This document shows, piece by piece, positions 48,805 through 59,590 of a stretch of 64,000 nucleotides of DNA. The notes under the pieces were generated by a model. That model searched no databases. It was given only the letters and a program-made list of their open reading frames with translations, and was not told where the DNA came from. The DNA is from Bostrychus sinensis. Its lineage: Eukaryota; Chordata; Actinopteri; Gobiiformes; Eleotridae. A program made the position numbers and the translations under genes. The stretch is from NCBI GenBank assembly GCA_020698575.1, contig CM036251.1, forward strand, positions 9,650,288 to 9,714,287. The letters run 5' to 3'. How positions within the stretch are numbered: position 1 is the first letter of the stretch; the number at the start of each line of letters is the position of its first letter.

Positions 48805-51800
48805 CTGTAAGACAACATGTGATGACGTTTTTACAGGTTTTTGGTGGCATCTAGAAGCGGCATATTCAGTCTTTAGGCACCTACTGAATTGCTATGAGAA
48901 GGTGCAATAAACCTATCCAATATCACTCATATCTTTGATAAACCTTCATGTCTTAGAATGTGTGATAAAAAAAGAGAGCTTCTCCTGCAGCAGTGCACAC
49001 TTTAGTCACTCTGGGCAGTTTAGTTGTAGAGACAAGAAGTACAGAAGTGAAGAAGTGATTGCTGCAATGTTAAGCTATGGTGTTAAATTACAGTACAGGG
49101 TAGCTCCAGGTTTTGTCTTGTAAAATTTAAGACCTTTTTCAGACTTTTTAATGCCACTCAGAATGAAATTTAATGCCAGAATCGCCGGCAAAAGAACAAC
49201 AATCTGTATGAATTTTACACAAATTATATATGCATACTACTCTGACACTCAAGGGTTTTATTTGCAAGCCTAATACCAAGGAAATATCAGTTCTGCATTA
49301 AAAAATCTTAACCTGAATCATACATTTCACTGATAAAGGCTCTTCAATAAATGTACTGTGATGATGTTGTTGCAGCCCATATATAAACCTGTCACAAAAG
49401 CTTTCAGAAACTTACAAACTAAAAGCACATTCGAGTGGGTAAACATTTTTAAACAATTTATGACTGAATTTAATACCTAATTCCATCTCACAAATAAGAC
49501 ATACTGTACTATTATGAGTTATGACGTATGACTTTAAAAATCAGTATTTTTTCTCTAGTTGGGGCTGAACATAAATGTTACCGCACAATTATTTGTGTGA
49601 TTAGTTTTATAAATGTCAAAGTTTGCAAGGATATAATCACTGCTCTATATATTCCCAACAATGCTGAAAATACCTTTATTTTTTATTTTATTTCAGACCA
49701 AGATAAACAGAATTTAATACCTGCTGATAAGATGTAATACTTTTAAGGCCTTGATTTTGACCACATCAAATTTAATACCTTTTTAATACTTTCAAGACTT
49801 TGGGACTACCCTGTTTAGAGTGTTTCTAATGCTGTTGGTCCTGACCTGGGAGTGGGACAGAGGAGAAGCTGGAGGTGAGGGCCTGCCGTAGAGTCTCCAG
49901 GTGTTGCTGGAGGAGGCTGTTTCGTCCTCTCTCTTGCATCACGTCTCCCTCCAGTCTCTCCACAGCGCCGCGCATGCTCTCCACGTGTTTCTGCAGCGCC
50001 GCGTTACGCTCCTCGTACTCCATATTGGTCTTACGTAACTGCCTCAACTCAGCTTCTCGGGCTATACACAAGAAAGAACAAACACATGTTTCAGCTATTT
50101 TAGGAATGGCAAAGTGGCAGTGTTTTCAGGCGCTTAGACAAGTCGAGGTTTAAAAAAGCCAAAAGAAAGAGTAGTTTTACCCTTGCTGTGGTTGAGAAAC
50201 TCCTCTGTGAAGATTGGGATGTCGAACACAGTCCTGTCCTTCCCGTCAGCATCCTTCTGTTTGTGCCAAAAACAAAAAACAACAAAAAAACAAAAACAAA
50301 ATAGAAAGATGACTCTGCAGTATATCAAGTTATTGCATTATGAGCATTCAGAATATCAAGTATAATAGCTACATATGACAGTAAGATATTTACAGGGTTC
50401 CTGCAGGTATCAGCAAGACTAATTTAATGCTTTTAAATGCCATTTTTAACATTTTTAATGCTTGCAGCAGCTTACATTGTCAAAATTTATTTGCAAGTAT
50501 TGTAAAATACAGTTAATGAAGCACCAATGTTTGGGTAATTTGGTCTCACTGGAACCGAATTCGTTCTGGTTGTCTGTCACGCTACTATAGCATACAAAAT
50601 AAATTATTGTTTATATTTACATATTTCTATTCACAAATAAAACTAATAATATCAGCGATTTTTTTTTTTTTTTTAAATGCAGGTTGGAATCAAATTTAAT
50701 GTTTTTTTTAATGCCATTTAAGGCCTTCATGTTTTGCTAAATTAATTTAATGACTTTTAATGCTTGTTAATGCCCCGCAGGAACCCTGATTTAGCATTTA
50801 AAAATAAATAATTGTCTCAATTCCTTAGTAAATTAAGTCCTAGTTTAAAAGTAGCTCTCAGGTGTAAAATGTGGAGACCCCTGACTTAGAGACATACACT
50901 GACAGAAAACCATTTACTCTCACATTCATTCATTTAAATAAGAAGAACTTAGAAGAATATTTTGGGTGCCCATCCCGCCATTTAGGGAATCACTAGACTA
51001 TGACAAACCATTTGAATAGTTTCTTTGCAAACGAATGCCTCTAAATATTGCATGTAATCTCATTATTTCAACATAAAATATAATTATTATCAGGGTTTGA
51101 GATTAACACTAGCCAACCAGCCAAATGCAGGTAGATTTTCACTTTGGCTAGTGACACAAAAACTCCCACTGCCAATTTGATGGTTGAATTTCATGCATAC
51201 CTAGGCCTATATCTTACCTTCTCTGCTTGAGTGTACACCATTTATTTTATAGTAATCACCATGAATAAAGATAATTAGTAATTTTAAAAAATGTTTTAAA
51301 AGATATGACACCACATTGTTCTGCCCATAGATAAACCAGTATGTAATAAATCCCTGTCCATGCATAAAACCAAATTTGACATTTCTTTCAGCTTATAAAA
51401 TACAGTGGGGCAAAAAAGTATTTAGTCAGCCACCAATTGTGCAAGTTCTCCCACTTAAAAAGATGAGAGAGGCCTTTAATTTTCATCATAGGTATACCTC
51501 AACTATGAGAGACAAAATGAGAAAAAAAAAAACCCAGAAAAAAACATTGTCTGATTTTTAAAGAATTTATTTGCTCAAAAAAGCCACTAATTAAATTGTG
51601 GCTAGTAAAACCACTAAATGGCTAGTAAATTTTGACAAAGACTAGCCACAGTGGCCAGTGAGGAAAAAAGTAAACATCAAGCCCTGGTTATTATTGCATA
51701 ATGCATGTGTGCATATATAGCTTTGTTTTTCCCTGTCATCGTTTCATTTCAGGGGTCACCACAACAATTCTCTTGCTCTTCCAGGCATGACCCTCTTGCT

Positions 51801-54458
51801 TTATCCAGGCTTGGGACTGGCACACACACAAAAAAAAAGTCCTACACCAACTTGTGAGCTCCTGTGGCTTCATTCTTTCTGATATTGTGCAGCCCCGAGA
51901 AGAAATCCTGGCCCACTCAGACTGACTGACAGTGAGCTGCGGTCATTCATCTCGCTGCCTATCGTGGGTGGGTAATTGATTTTATACCTGGCCACGGGGG
52001 AAATACAGATAGAGTTTTAAAAATGAGGAGGCAGATGTAATTTCATCAGCTGCTCAGCCAAGATATATATAAAAAAAGGCAATGCAGTTCACAACGCATT
52101 TGCAGTAAAATAGGTTTACAACAGCGGTGTGTGCAGGTTTGGGCTTGTATATTGCCTCCTGTGAAGAAAGCATCATCCATTCTCATTTCTTCCCATAATA
52201 ACATTTAGGCAGAATCCTTTGGCACTGATCTTAAAAGGGAAAACATTGGCACTTTCAGACCACAGCAGTCAACTTGGTTGTAAACTTCAGAAGCAGACAG
52301 AAATATGTGCAAAGAGAGGCCATAATAATTACTCAAAGGGCGATTAAAAGTGAATTACACACTTAATATGGACCAAGTGCTGGCTCCCCAAAACAAACAG
52401 CACCAAAGAGGATTAACAGAGCTTTAGTAATTCAACAATAAGCACTTAATAAGAAGAGGGATAACACAAAATATTATTTTACCACTGCTGTGTATGTATT
52501 TCTGTCAAAAATACATTAAGCCAATGGTTCTCAACTAGTATTCTTTACCATTTTATTGTAAACCACTTTTTATGAACAACAGAGGATTTTTTTTTAAATT
52601 TTTTCACTGTTGTTATAATTTTGTGTAATTTGAAAAAACATTAGTGAACACAGTCGTGAGTTTGATCCTTGAGCTGCCCTACAGCAATCTTTTTAAATGG
52701 GGATTGCGTGTCCTCCCATGTTACTGTGCATCTTTTTGGGTACCGACCCACCAGTTGAAAATCTTAAGCTCTTGTATATTTGTAGTTATAACAAAGTAGG
52801 ATTTACTGACCTCATGAAGAGCCTCATTAGCTGCCTGGTGTCCAACATCTGGAAAGAAGAAAAAGGATCAAAGAAAAATAGTAGTAGTAACAGTAATAGT
52901 AGTAGTAACAGTAATAGTAGTAGTAACAGTAATAGTAGTAGTAACAGTAATAGTAGTAGTATTTTGGTACAAATCTCACCTCCTCTGTGTCGCTTGCCCT
53001 TCTGCTTTTCTTGGACTTTTCTGGTGAAATGTTTGTAGGCTTCAGTCTTCTGGTATTTCTCCAGCTCCCGCATGTAACGCTCTTTATCCTTCTCTGCTTC
53101 ATCCAAGTACCTCTGCAGAGAGAACACACACAGTTTAAATACACCAGCCTAAACAAGTAGACAACATCAAAAACATCAAAGACAGCACAGAATTTAGGTT
53201 TCATGTGTTTTTGACACATTTGATTAAGTCTGTGCGCTCTTAGACACCAACATTTAAAGCCATACTGTGCAACTTTTGACCATGAAGTTTCAAATCAGTG
53301 TTAAAATATGTGGCCTTTTGGAATGAGAACAACATATTTTGGCCAGTTAAAGACAACTTTTAACACATTTTATTAAATAAAAAAATACAACATACAATAC
53401 AACATATTGACTGTAACAGTATTATGCAATAAGTATCCTATGGTAAATGTTCCAATATTGCTTTTAGGCAGGTATACCGTGATATTGACTGAGCTGGTCC
53501 CTGGCTCTCTAAAAGCTAAAAAAGCAGCGATCACATAAGTAATTTTTATTTAAGTTATGAACTTTTTAAAGTTTACAATTTTTGTTAAAATAAAGTAGCA
53601 TTTATTATGTAGCAATACAAAGATTCCTTTTATTGAAAAGTAGTGGTGGGCTTTGTAATTGATTAATCTCAATCTCTCAATTAATTGCATTTTTATCAAA
53701 TATAAAAATGTATATAATAAAAGGAGTGGTGCCGAGAGCACTACAGGTAACGGTGGAGGCAGGCCCCAACTGTCCAAATCTGAAATCCACTCAGATTTGC
53801 TGTTTTGACTGGTGTGGGTGTCCAGCCCTGGTTATCGTGCGTCAGAAACTAGGTCACTGAGAAAAGTTCTGTGTTGTTATAGACAAGTGCAATTAAATGC
53901 AATTTTTTTTTGTGTGTTAATTTTTCTGCAATTAATTAATTGTATTCCATTACAATGCGTCTTTAATGTTTATTTTTCTTTCTTTTGTAATCCTAATTTG
54001 ACATACAGATTATTTTCCTTATGTGTAGTGTAGTGTTAGACTTTTGCCAACCTGCTTCTCCTCTGGTGGCAGTTTACTCCACTCATTGCCGAGCATCCGT
54101 GTGATCTCTGGAAATGGGACGTCTGGACGCTCGGCCCGTAGCTGCTCCCGTCTGTCATTCATGAAGCGGACGTACCCAGTCAGAGGGGCTTTGGGTGCGT
54201 TGCTGTCCTTCATTGGCTTCTTTCTCTTCCTCCCCTTGGTCCAGCTGCCACGTCTGGGCTTCTGAAAAATGCATGTGTTTTGACATTTTAGGAAATAGCT
54301 CTACAGGGCTTTTCACTGCTGGGACAAACTTGAAGAGTGAAGTGGAAAAAGTGAAAAATGTGTCATCTGATACTTGTGTGTTCATGTCTTACCTCATCTC
54401 CATTTCTCTGGGAGTTGTTATCGGTATTTGCACTGGGAGAACCTGTCTGCTCGTCCAT
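48668..54458 (-). CDS. hmg20a: HMG20A, HMG-box protein 20A (seven coding exons)
   Basis: Seen: seven minus-strand exons (54458-54393, 54261-54052, 53112-52980, 52848-52811, 50256-50181, 50061-49846, 48804-48668), each bounded by AG and GT, join in frame to 291 codons plus TAG. Residues 31-38 are a basic patch (KGRKRKKP). An HMG box lies at about 43-113 (NAPKAPLTGYVRF start, MLGNEWSKL core). The motif VFDIPIFTEEFLNHSK is at about 159-174, a heptad-rich coiled coil at about 175-237, and the C-terminus ends NRLDR. Known: HMG20A is a nuclear, non-sequence-specific HMG-box protein that associates with the LSD1-CoREST complex through its coiled coil and opposes its paralogue HMG20B (BRAF35) in neuronal gene control. 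The residues fit HMG20A rather than HMG20B, for example SKLPPEEKQRYLDEA and the NRLDR terminus. The start ATG sits in a GGGCCATGG context. The N-terminus is about 55 residues shorter than the mammalian protein. It is the only confident protein-coding gene in the window. Confidence 0.96.
49096..49813. mobile_element. MITE in HMG20A intron 7 (CAGGGTAG ends)
   Basis: CAGGGTAGCTCCAGGTTTTG and GACTTTGGGACTACCCTG are related inverted ends. Both arms repeat TTTAATGCC / AATTTAATACC words. It makes up most of the intron between exons 7 and 8. Confidence 0.6.
49846..50061 (-). CDS. hmg20a: HMG20A exon 7 (coiled coil)
   Basis: The exon is 216 bases, after acceptor TTGTGTATAG and before donor CCCAG|GTCAGG. 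It encodes AREAELRQLRKTNMEYEERN through QQHLETLRQALTSSF and SVPLPG. The heptad pattern of Leu, Met and Val marks the coiled coil, which in the family mediates dimerisation with HMG20B and contact with CoREST-complex partners. The intron to exon 6 is 119 bases. Confidence 0.96.
50181..50256 (-). CDS. hmg20a: HMG20A exon 6 (FDIPIFTEEF motif)
   Basis: This exon has 25 codons plus one base. The acceptor lies in GCACAAACAG and the donor is AAGG|GTAAAA. It encodes KDADGKDRTVFDIPIFTEEF followed by LNHSK, a signature stretch shared by HMG20A and HMG20B. The split codon completes to Ala with exon 7. Confidence 0.94.
50393..50788. mobile_element. MITE in HMG20A intron 5 (CAGGGTTCCTGC ends)
   Basis: The left CAGGGTTCCTGCAGG and right CCCCGCAGGAACCCTG form terminal inverted repeats. 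The interior has TTTAATGCTTTTAAATGCC words on both sides. The 8-bp flanks do not match clearly. Confidence 0.7.
51091..51686. mobile_element. hAT-like element in HMG20A intron 5
   Basis: CAGGGTTTGAGATTAAC and the reversed right end CAGGGCTTGATGTTTAC are inverted relatives. The flanks ATTATTAT and GTTATTAT match at 7 of 8. Both arms contain TGGCTAGT words. A Tc1 fragment is inserted inside. Confidence 0.75.
51402..51580 (+). mobile_element. Tc1-type left-end fragment
   Basis: It starts TACAGTGGGGCAAAAAAGTA after a TA-containing site and continues CCACCAATTGTGCAAGTTC, a widely distributed fish Tc1-like end. Only about 180 bases remain, with no transposase and no right end. It lies inside the hAT-like element at 51091-51686. 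Confidence 0.75.
52811..52848 (-). CDS. hmg20a: HMG20A exon 5 (38-base micro-exon)
   Basis: A short exon that open-frame searches miss: acceptor TTCTTTCCAG, donor GAG|GTCAGT. Joined to the last base of exon 4 it reads DVGHQAANEALHE, 13 residues, restoring phase 0. Its length and position match the variable linker between the HMG box and the FDIPIFTEEF motif in vertebrate HMG20A. Without it the frame into exon 6 would shift, which supports the call. Confidence 0.88.
52881..52961. repeat. 18-bp minisatellite in HMG20A intron 4
   Basis: Four and a half exact copies of an 18-base unit (GTAGTAGTAACAGTAATA) fill most of the 131-base intron between exons 4 and 5. Confidence 0.95.
52980..53112 (-). 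CDS. hmg20a: HMG20A exon 4 (HMG-box helix 3)
   Basis: It holds 44 codons plus one base, after acceptor TCTCTGCAG and before donor GGAG|GTGAGA. It begins RYLDEAEKDKERYMRELEKY, the end of the HMG box, and continues into a basic linker. Reading on past the donor gives a long run of L/Y codons that is only the intronic 18-bp repeat and is not protein. Confidence 0.95.
54052..54261 (-). CDS. hmg20a: HMG20A exon 3 (basic patch and first part of HMG box)
   Basis: This exon has 70 codons, phase 0 at both ends, after acceptor TTTTTCAG and before donor CAG|GTTGGC. It encodes the basic stretch TKGRKRKKP and HMG-box helices 1-2 with GYVRFMNDRREQLR, FPEITRMLGNEWSKL and PPEEKQ. This is the most conserved part of the gene and gives the family identification. 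The intron to exon 2 is only 131 bases. Confidence 0.97.
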
Positions 54459-54476
54459 GGCCCTAAACTTTAAAAA
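54393..54476 (-). CDS. hmg20a: HMG20A exon 2 (start codon exon, residues 1-22)
   Basis: The acceptor (TTTTGTGCAG) is at 54477 and the donor GAG|GTAAGA at 54392. The coding part runs 54458-54393, 22 codons, ending in phase 0. The start is the first ATG after the acceptor, in a good Kozak context. The peptide is polar and acidic (MDEQTGSPSANTDNN...), as expected for the disordered N-terminus of the family. Confidence 0.92.
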
Positions 54477-54560
54477 CTGCACAAAAGAAAAATGAACAAG
54501 ACAAATCCTATTAGTGTGCTAAATGCCATGACTACATTCAAATTATTAAACAGTTTAGAG

Positions 54561-55543
54561 CAGTGATTCTCAAACTTCTTACATCTAGTACCATTGTGGT
54601 CACAACACAACCTAAATCTTGACTAATCCAGGTCTAAACCAAAGGATAAACCAGGACTAAATCAGGGCTCAACTAGGACTAAACCATGACAAACCAGGAC
54701 TAAGCAGTGGCCCAAACTTCAAATTTAAACTAGAGCCCGACGGATATATCCCATTAGAAAATTATTGGTTATCGGCCGAAATCTGGCCGATATCCACCGA
54801 TATAAACAGTACTATTTTTACTGTGTGCTGGAATACTAAATGATGGCCTTCTGCTATTTGTGCAGCAGAGGGCACGCTGGTGTTTCCAAAAAGTTGGGCT
54901 TTTACACTTAAGTTCATAGGAAACAGCCCAAATCACCTTCTCATGGCCTGAAAAGCTCAAAAAGGCAATAAAATATTTTGCTTATTTCTCTGCCATAAAA
55001 CCTCATAGAACAAAAATTCAAAATGCATTTTGTAGTTCTCCCCATGCGCTACTTGCAGAGCAAGTTTAAATGAAATTTAAGTTAAAGCTAAATAAAATAA
55101 ATAAATATAACACATATAATGCATAATAATACTCCCCATACCAATACGTACTACAACCTACAAAACAATCAGCATAAAGAACAATAAGCAGCTTTCCACA
55201 ATATTTTAAAAAGATGTTTAGTCTAACAAAGTGGCCTGGGGTGTACATGCCATATTCATGTAAAAAAGAGCAGAAAGAAAAAATGCTTTAAAATACTTTT
55301 TCCTAATGTATAACTGTATCAGCCAATGTATCAGATATCGGTAATCTTTTTTGTTACCCAATATTGGTATTGGCCTCAAAAAATCCATATAGGGCAAGTT
55401 CTAATTTAAACACTAACCAGAGCAGGACTAAAACAGGAACAAAATGGACACTAAATTTATTAATTTAGAAACTAAACTGCAAAAACCTTCAAACTAGTAG
55501 CAGCAGAAGTAGTCCGCACATCACAGTTTGAGAACCACTGGTC
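54561..55543. mobile_element. hAT-like element in HMG20A intron 1, minisatellite remnant inside
   Basis: CAGTGATTCTCAAACTTC and CACAGTTTGAGAACCACTG are inverted ends of the same family as 38063-39287. 54603-54720 keeps a few CTAAACCAGGACT units. Another hAT-like element is inserted at 54731-55403. Confidence 0.65.
54731..55403. mobile_element. hAT-like element, exact TSD ATTTAAAC
   Basis: It begins TAGAGCCCGACGGATATAT and ends ATAGGGCAAGTTCTA, with GGCCGATATCC / GATATCGG words in the arms. ATTTAAAC occurs exactly at 54723-54730 and 55404-55411. Confidence 0.85.
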
Positions 55544-55544
55544 C

Positions 55545-57154
55545 AGACATTTGTGCATAAACAGTGCCTAAATGGTCAGACTTAAGCAGGCCATGTAAAA
55601 CAGAGATATCCAGAACAGTGCTATACCTAAAGTTATTTTTATTTTGTGTAATTGAAACAGTATCTAGATGTAATTAAGCTGAACATTTAAACTATATTGA
55701 ACACCTCCATAATACACTTTAAGGTCTGTGGTGATTCTGGTGGGAACACATTTTCCTGACCTTTCTGTTTTATGGCCACAGCACCTCCCAGTTTTGGCTT
55801 TACACTCCTTTTGCCCAGCCATATTTCCTCTAATAGAAATGTCACAGTTGCTATCAATCATTATTAGGCAAGTGAAAGACAAAGGACACACTGCACTCAA
55901 TTCACAGATGTTATTGCAGTCCTGTTTCAACATTATAGACGGAAGTAACATTAGTGCTGCCTCGTAATTAGTGATAAGGGACTGTAAGCATATTAACACA
56001 TCTCTGTGGCTCCAAATCCTGGCCTAGCAAATTTGGTAAAAGTCTAAAAAAGGGTATTCATGTATAAATATTTACAAGTACAGCAGGACCAGCTCAGGCA
56101 TTCTGGGAAAGATTCCAGTCGGTGCTGAAAATAGCTACAATTTCATTGTGTTTCAACATTTAACCTTTCAAAACAATGAGTCTGTGTATTCAGGAAGAGG
56201 ATTTGAAACGAGGATGGGAAACACTTGGTTGAACTTCAACATTAAGTGTAAATATCAATGTTCAGTCCCTCAAATTACACAAGATGTTTAGTAAGATATA
56301 TACATTATTTCCGTAATAATCTATACTTCTGTTTAAGTGAGGACTCTTGAGTTTTAAACGCTTTTCTACATTGTTTGCATGTATACTTTTGGCTCTATCT
56401 TGCTCAAGAGTTGGAGAGACATTAGCACTATGCTACTGCGCCCTCTTCAGGATTACAATTTACATGACGAGACATTAAATTATAATTTAGTAGCCTTTAA
56501 ATGTTTTTATATGGCATCTTTGCAGCGAGACCCGTTTAAAAGCATCGTAGGATCGTATGCACTACATTTAGGTGGAGTCATCAGCAAAGGGGACATGAGA
56601 CAGAGTGAGATATTGATTTGCTTTTGATTTTTAGCCTTTTAACAGGTTTGCCTGCCCTAATACAAAAAATGATACCCCATCCAATAACGAGCTTTATGAA
56701 AGACTTATGTGCTTTTTACAAGGTCTCTAAATACGTCTGTTTGTTTAACAGAAGTTATAAACAGCAGACGTGTTGAGAGGCATGTGTTGTTCCAGCTGCA
56801 CGCATAGGTTAGCCTCTTACTAGCTATCCGATGCTAAAACAAGGCTAGTAGAATAATTTAGAAGTAAATTTAGCCAAGACAACGAAACGTATCAATTTCA
56901 GAAATCAGTTTTTCACAGATGTGACATGATGACGAGTAAAATTAAGTCCGTAAAGCAAACAATCTGGTCTATCTCGTACCAAGCTAGCTACCTCTAATGC
57001 TAGCTGTGCTTCAAGCCTAATGTGTCACACTGCGAGCTATCAAAACAACAAATTTGGATGATCATATGACTATAATTACATTTTACGAGATCTCACAACG
57101 TACAAAATGTAATTCTTAACTTAACAAATAGCAAATGCATAACAGTAAACCTAC
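55545..57154. other. HMG20A intron 1, proximal part
   Basis: Mostly unique sequence without recognisable repeats or gene-like frames. The plus-strand open frame at 56379-56627 has no identifiable domain and is probably chance. Confidence 0.5.
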
Positions 57155-57240
57155 CTTTGGTGATGAGAGCTTTTCTTTTCCCAATCAAAACAATGCAGCG
57201 GCTCCACTGTAGATCCACATCAGATAGAAGAGGCTTTTAC
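57155..57240 (-). other. hmg20a: HMG20A non-coding first exon (5' UTR)
   Basis: A strong minus-strand donor (CCAAAG|GTAGGT) ends an exon at 57155. No ATG-led frame runs through it into the next exon, whose acceptor is at 54477-54479 and whose ATG follows 18 bases later. The 5' boundary is a guess because no TATA box or transcript evidence is visible. The resulting intron 1 is about 2.7 kb. The assignment is inferred from position, strand and the donor. Confidence 0.5.
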
Positions 57241-57310
57241 TTTCACTTTGTTAATAATAATAGATAGCAAACGAGCCCGCGGCCGTATTTGTCAATTATT
57301 GCTATCTAAA
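57200..57310 (-). promoter_or_regulatory. Probable HMG20A promoter region
   Basis: This is the short stretch immediately upstream of the inferred first exon. It contains the only CG-rich patch nearby (CCCGCGGCCG around 57277-57286) in otherwise AT-rich DNA. There is no clear TATA box. The call rests on position and local composition only. A GAA/TTC tract begins about 320 bases further upstream. Confidence 0.35.
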
Positions 57311-57631
57311 TACCACAAATGATAGCTGATGATTAAATTTTAGGGCAACACATTGGTAAAAAACATTATCGCTACACTTCAAAAAACAATCTAACTATTC
57401 TACATCTGTGCTTCTGTGTCTTCTTCTTGAGAATGTACGCGCTGGCCGTCAAACATATTTTAGATTTGTGCGCCCCCTGGTGTTTCTGGTGTGTCATGCT
57501 CATAAATTCATTCATGGTGCTTGATGCTGGCAAAAAAACAAAACAAAAAACAAAACAAAACAAAACAAAAAAAACGTATAAATTAAATATAAAATTAAAT
57601 ATAAATAAATGACACGTAACAAATACCACTT

Positions 57632-57722
57632 TTCTTCTTCTTCTTCTTCTTCTTCTTCTTCTTCTTCTTCTTCTTCTTCGTCTTCTTCTTCTTATTATTA
57701 TTATCATTAATATTATTATTAT
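57632..57722. repeat. (TTC)n then (TTA)n tract
   Basis: About twenty TTC triplets, with one TCG interruption, pass into TTA triplets. On the minus strand this reads as a run of Arg codons, which is not a gene. It lies upstream of HMG20A exon 1. Confidence 0.95.
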
Positions 57723-58472
57723 AATTTATAGTTTTTAACCCTGTTTTGAAGTTTGTCCTTGTGACCTTGGGTGTTTTTAAAAGTGCCTAAAATATATATA
57801 TTACATGTAAAAACTCCTATAATATAATGGTTTAAACATAAAAAAATAGAATAAAGTAAAACAATATTTTATTTTTTGCAAGTTTGTCTGGGATTTTGTC
57901 GAACAGTGTGACATTTTCTTTTTTCAGCTAAATCTTAAAAGGAAAATAAAAAGAGCCTTGAGGGGACCCTGTATCAAAAAGTCCAACAAAGAATACTGTA
58001 CATTCTGTGGAACATGAATATTTAATGTTTCCAGTAGTTTTTGTGTGTGCTTTTAAAATGTACCATTTTGTATTGCCTGGTTTTGAAGCCTTTCTCTGAC
58101 CAATAAAGAAAGACTCTGCAGTCTAAATTTGTGAGACATTCATTTCCATACCTTTTGAGCGCTGATGTATTGATTGATGTACAATAACCAATTATGTGAA
58201 GCATTACTCCATAGAATTAATCTGACACAATAAAGATACTTTGAAATGCAACATAAGCATAATTTTGGCTTTTGATTTGACACCTGCCATAATCTTAGAT
58301 GAGAGAGGTATGGTATATATGTGCAGTATATTTATTTGTTTATTTATGCAAATTATATGTCTACTTTAAGACAAATTTTTTTCTGACCACAGTTTAAAAA
58401 GTACTTTTAAAGTACTGCAAGTATACCAGAGGCTACCGTATTATTATCATGCAACTATAGACCCAGCAAGGT

Positions 58473-58996
58473 CAGTGTTGCCAGATTGGGCTGGTTTCTG
58501 CCCAGTTGGGCTTCTTTGAACATATTGGGCTGAAAAAAAAACAAAAAGCTTTGGGCTGGTTTATAAAATTTGGGCTACTTTTCACAACATTTTGCATGTT
58601 TTTAGAAAATATTCGACAGAAAATACCAAGAAAATAGTTGTGATTTTCTGGTAAACGAAGTAGAAAAACAGATTTTGATAAACAGCTGTGTCTTCCAAAT
58701 CACAACAGCAGTTCATTTGTTTGAAAACACGTGATGGTGGTAATGTTCATGTTGGTAATTTACAAGTTTTTTGTAGTTTCTATGATGCCCTGAACAGGAA
58801 AGCTTCGGTTTCTACTTTCACTCTTTGTGTGGAACCTGTTTGGTTTACTTTTTTTAGTGCTGCTAAGTTTTTTGTTCTTTCTTATGTTTCACGTTGAACA
58901 TTTAGAGTATTTGTAATTTGGACTGTTTTTTATTGTGTTGGGCGGGTTTTAAGTTCTATTTGGGCTGGAAACTGTCATTGAGATCTGGCAACCCTG
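58473..58996. mobile_element. hAT-like element, TIR CAGTGTTGCCAGAT
   Basis: The ends CAGTGTTGCCAGATTGGG and GAGATCTGGCAACCCTG are inverted relatives. The flanks AGCAAGGT / AGCAAGCT match at 7 of 8. The interior repeats TTGGGCT words. No transposase. Confidence 0.8.
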
Positions 58997-59404
58997 AGCA
59001 AGCTTTGCAGTTGTGTTCAAGCAGCATCAGAACAACACATGGCCATGAGACAATACTGGTATGGTCTCAGTGTTTTTATTTATCTGTCTCTCATGCCTAT
59101 AACAGATTTGGCTCATTTCCATTATATTCCCATTGTTGTCCTGTTGTCTGTATGTAAATGAGTGTTTGAGCCAATCTCTTGTACAGTCGAGTCCTGATAT
59201 TGCTGAATGCATTCCCCAAATGTATACAAACACTTTGTATTTGTTAGAGAAAATACACACAGACTTGGCTTGGCATAGGGAAAAACATTTATTATCAGTG
59301 CAGCGTGAGGTCTCTTTGGGTACACATGTCTCATCTAAACTGAATATTAATCAAAAGATTGTTATCCTTTTGTGTAGTGAGTATACAGCAGACCATGGCT
59401 GAAA

Positions 59405-59590
59405 CACTGGCTGTAAATTAGCAGATCACAAGTCAGGGCCCATGCAGCGCTACCCTCACTGTAGCTGTCGTCTAATTGAAAGGTAGATTGCAATCGCAGC
59501 TCTGCAATTATCCAGAGTTAATCCAGCCCAATTCACAGGCTCATTACACACACACGCGCGGGCCGGGTACATTCAGGTGCTGCCGAGAGA
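59405..59590. other. Candidate conserved non-coding element
   Basis: Complex, repeat-free sequence with homeodomain-core-like words (TCTAATTG, CAATTATC, GCTCATTA) and no reading frame, set among decayed repeats. This is a judgement from texture only. Confidence 0.3.

Noticed and set aside
52786..53127. 113-residue frame ending in a poly-Leu run
   Set aside because: The first half is HMG20A exon 4; the Leu/Tyr run is the intronic 18-bp repeat beyond a clear splice donor.
57372..57707. Poly-Arg protein on the minus strand
   Set aside because: Translation of the TTC/GAA microsatellite; no initiation or domain support.
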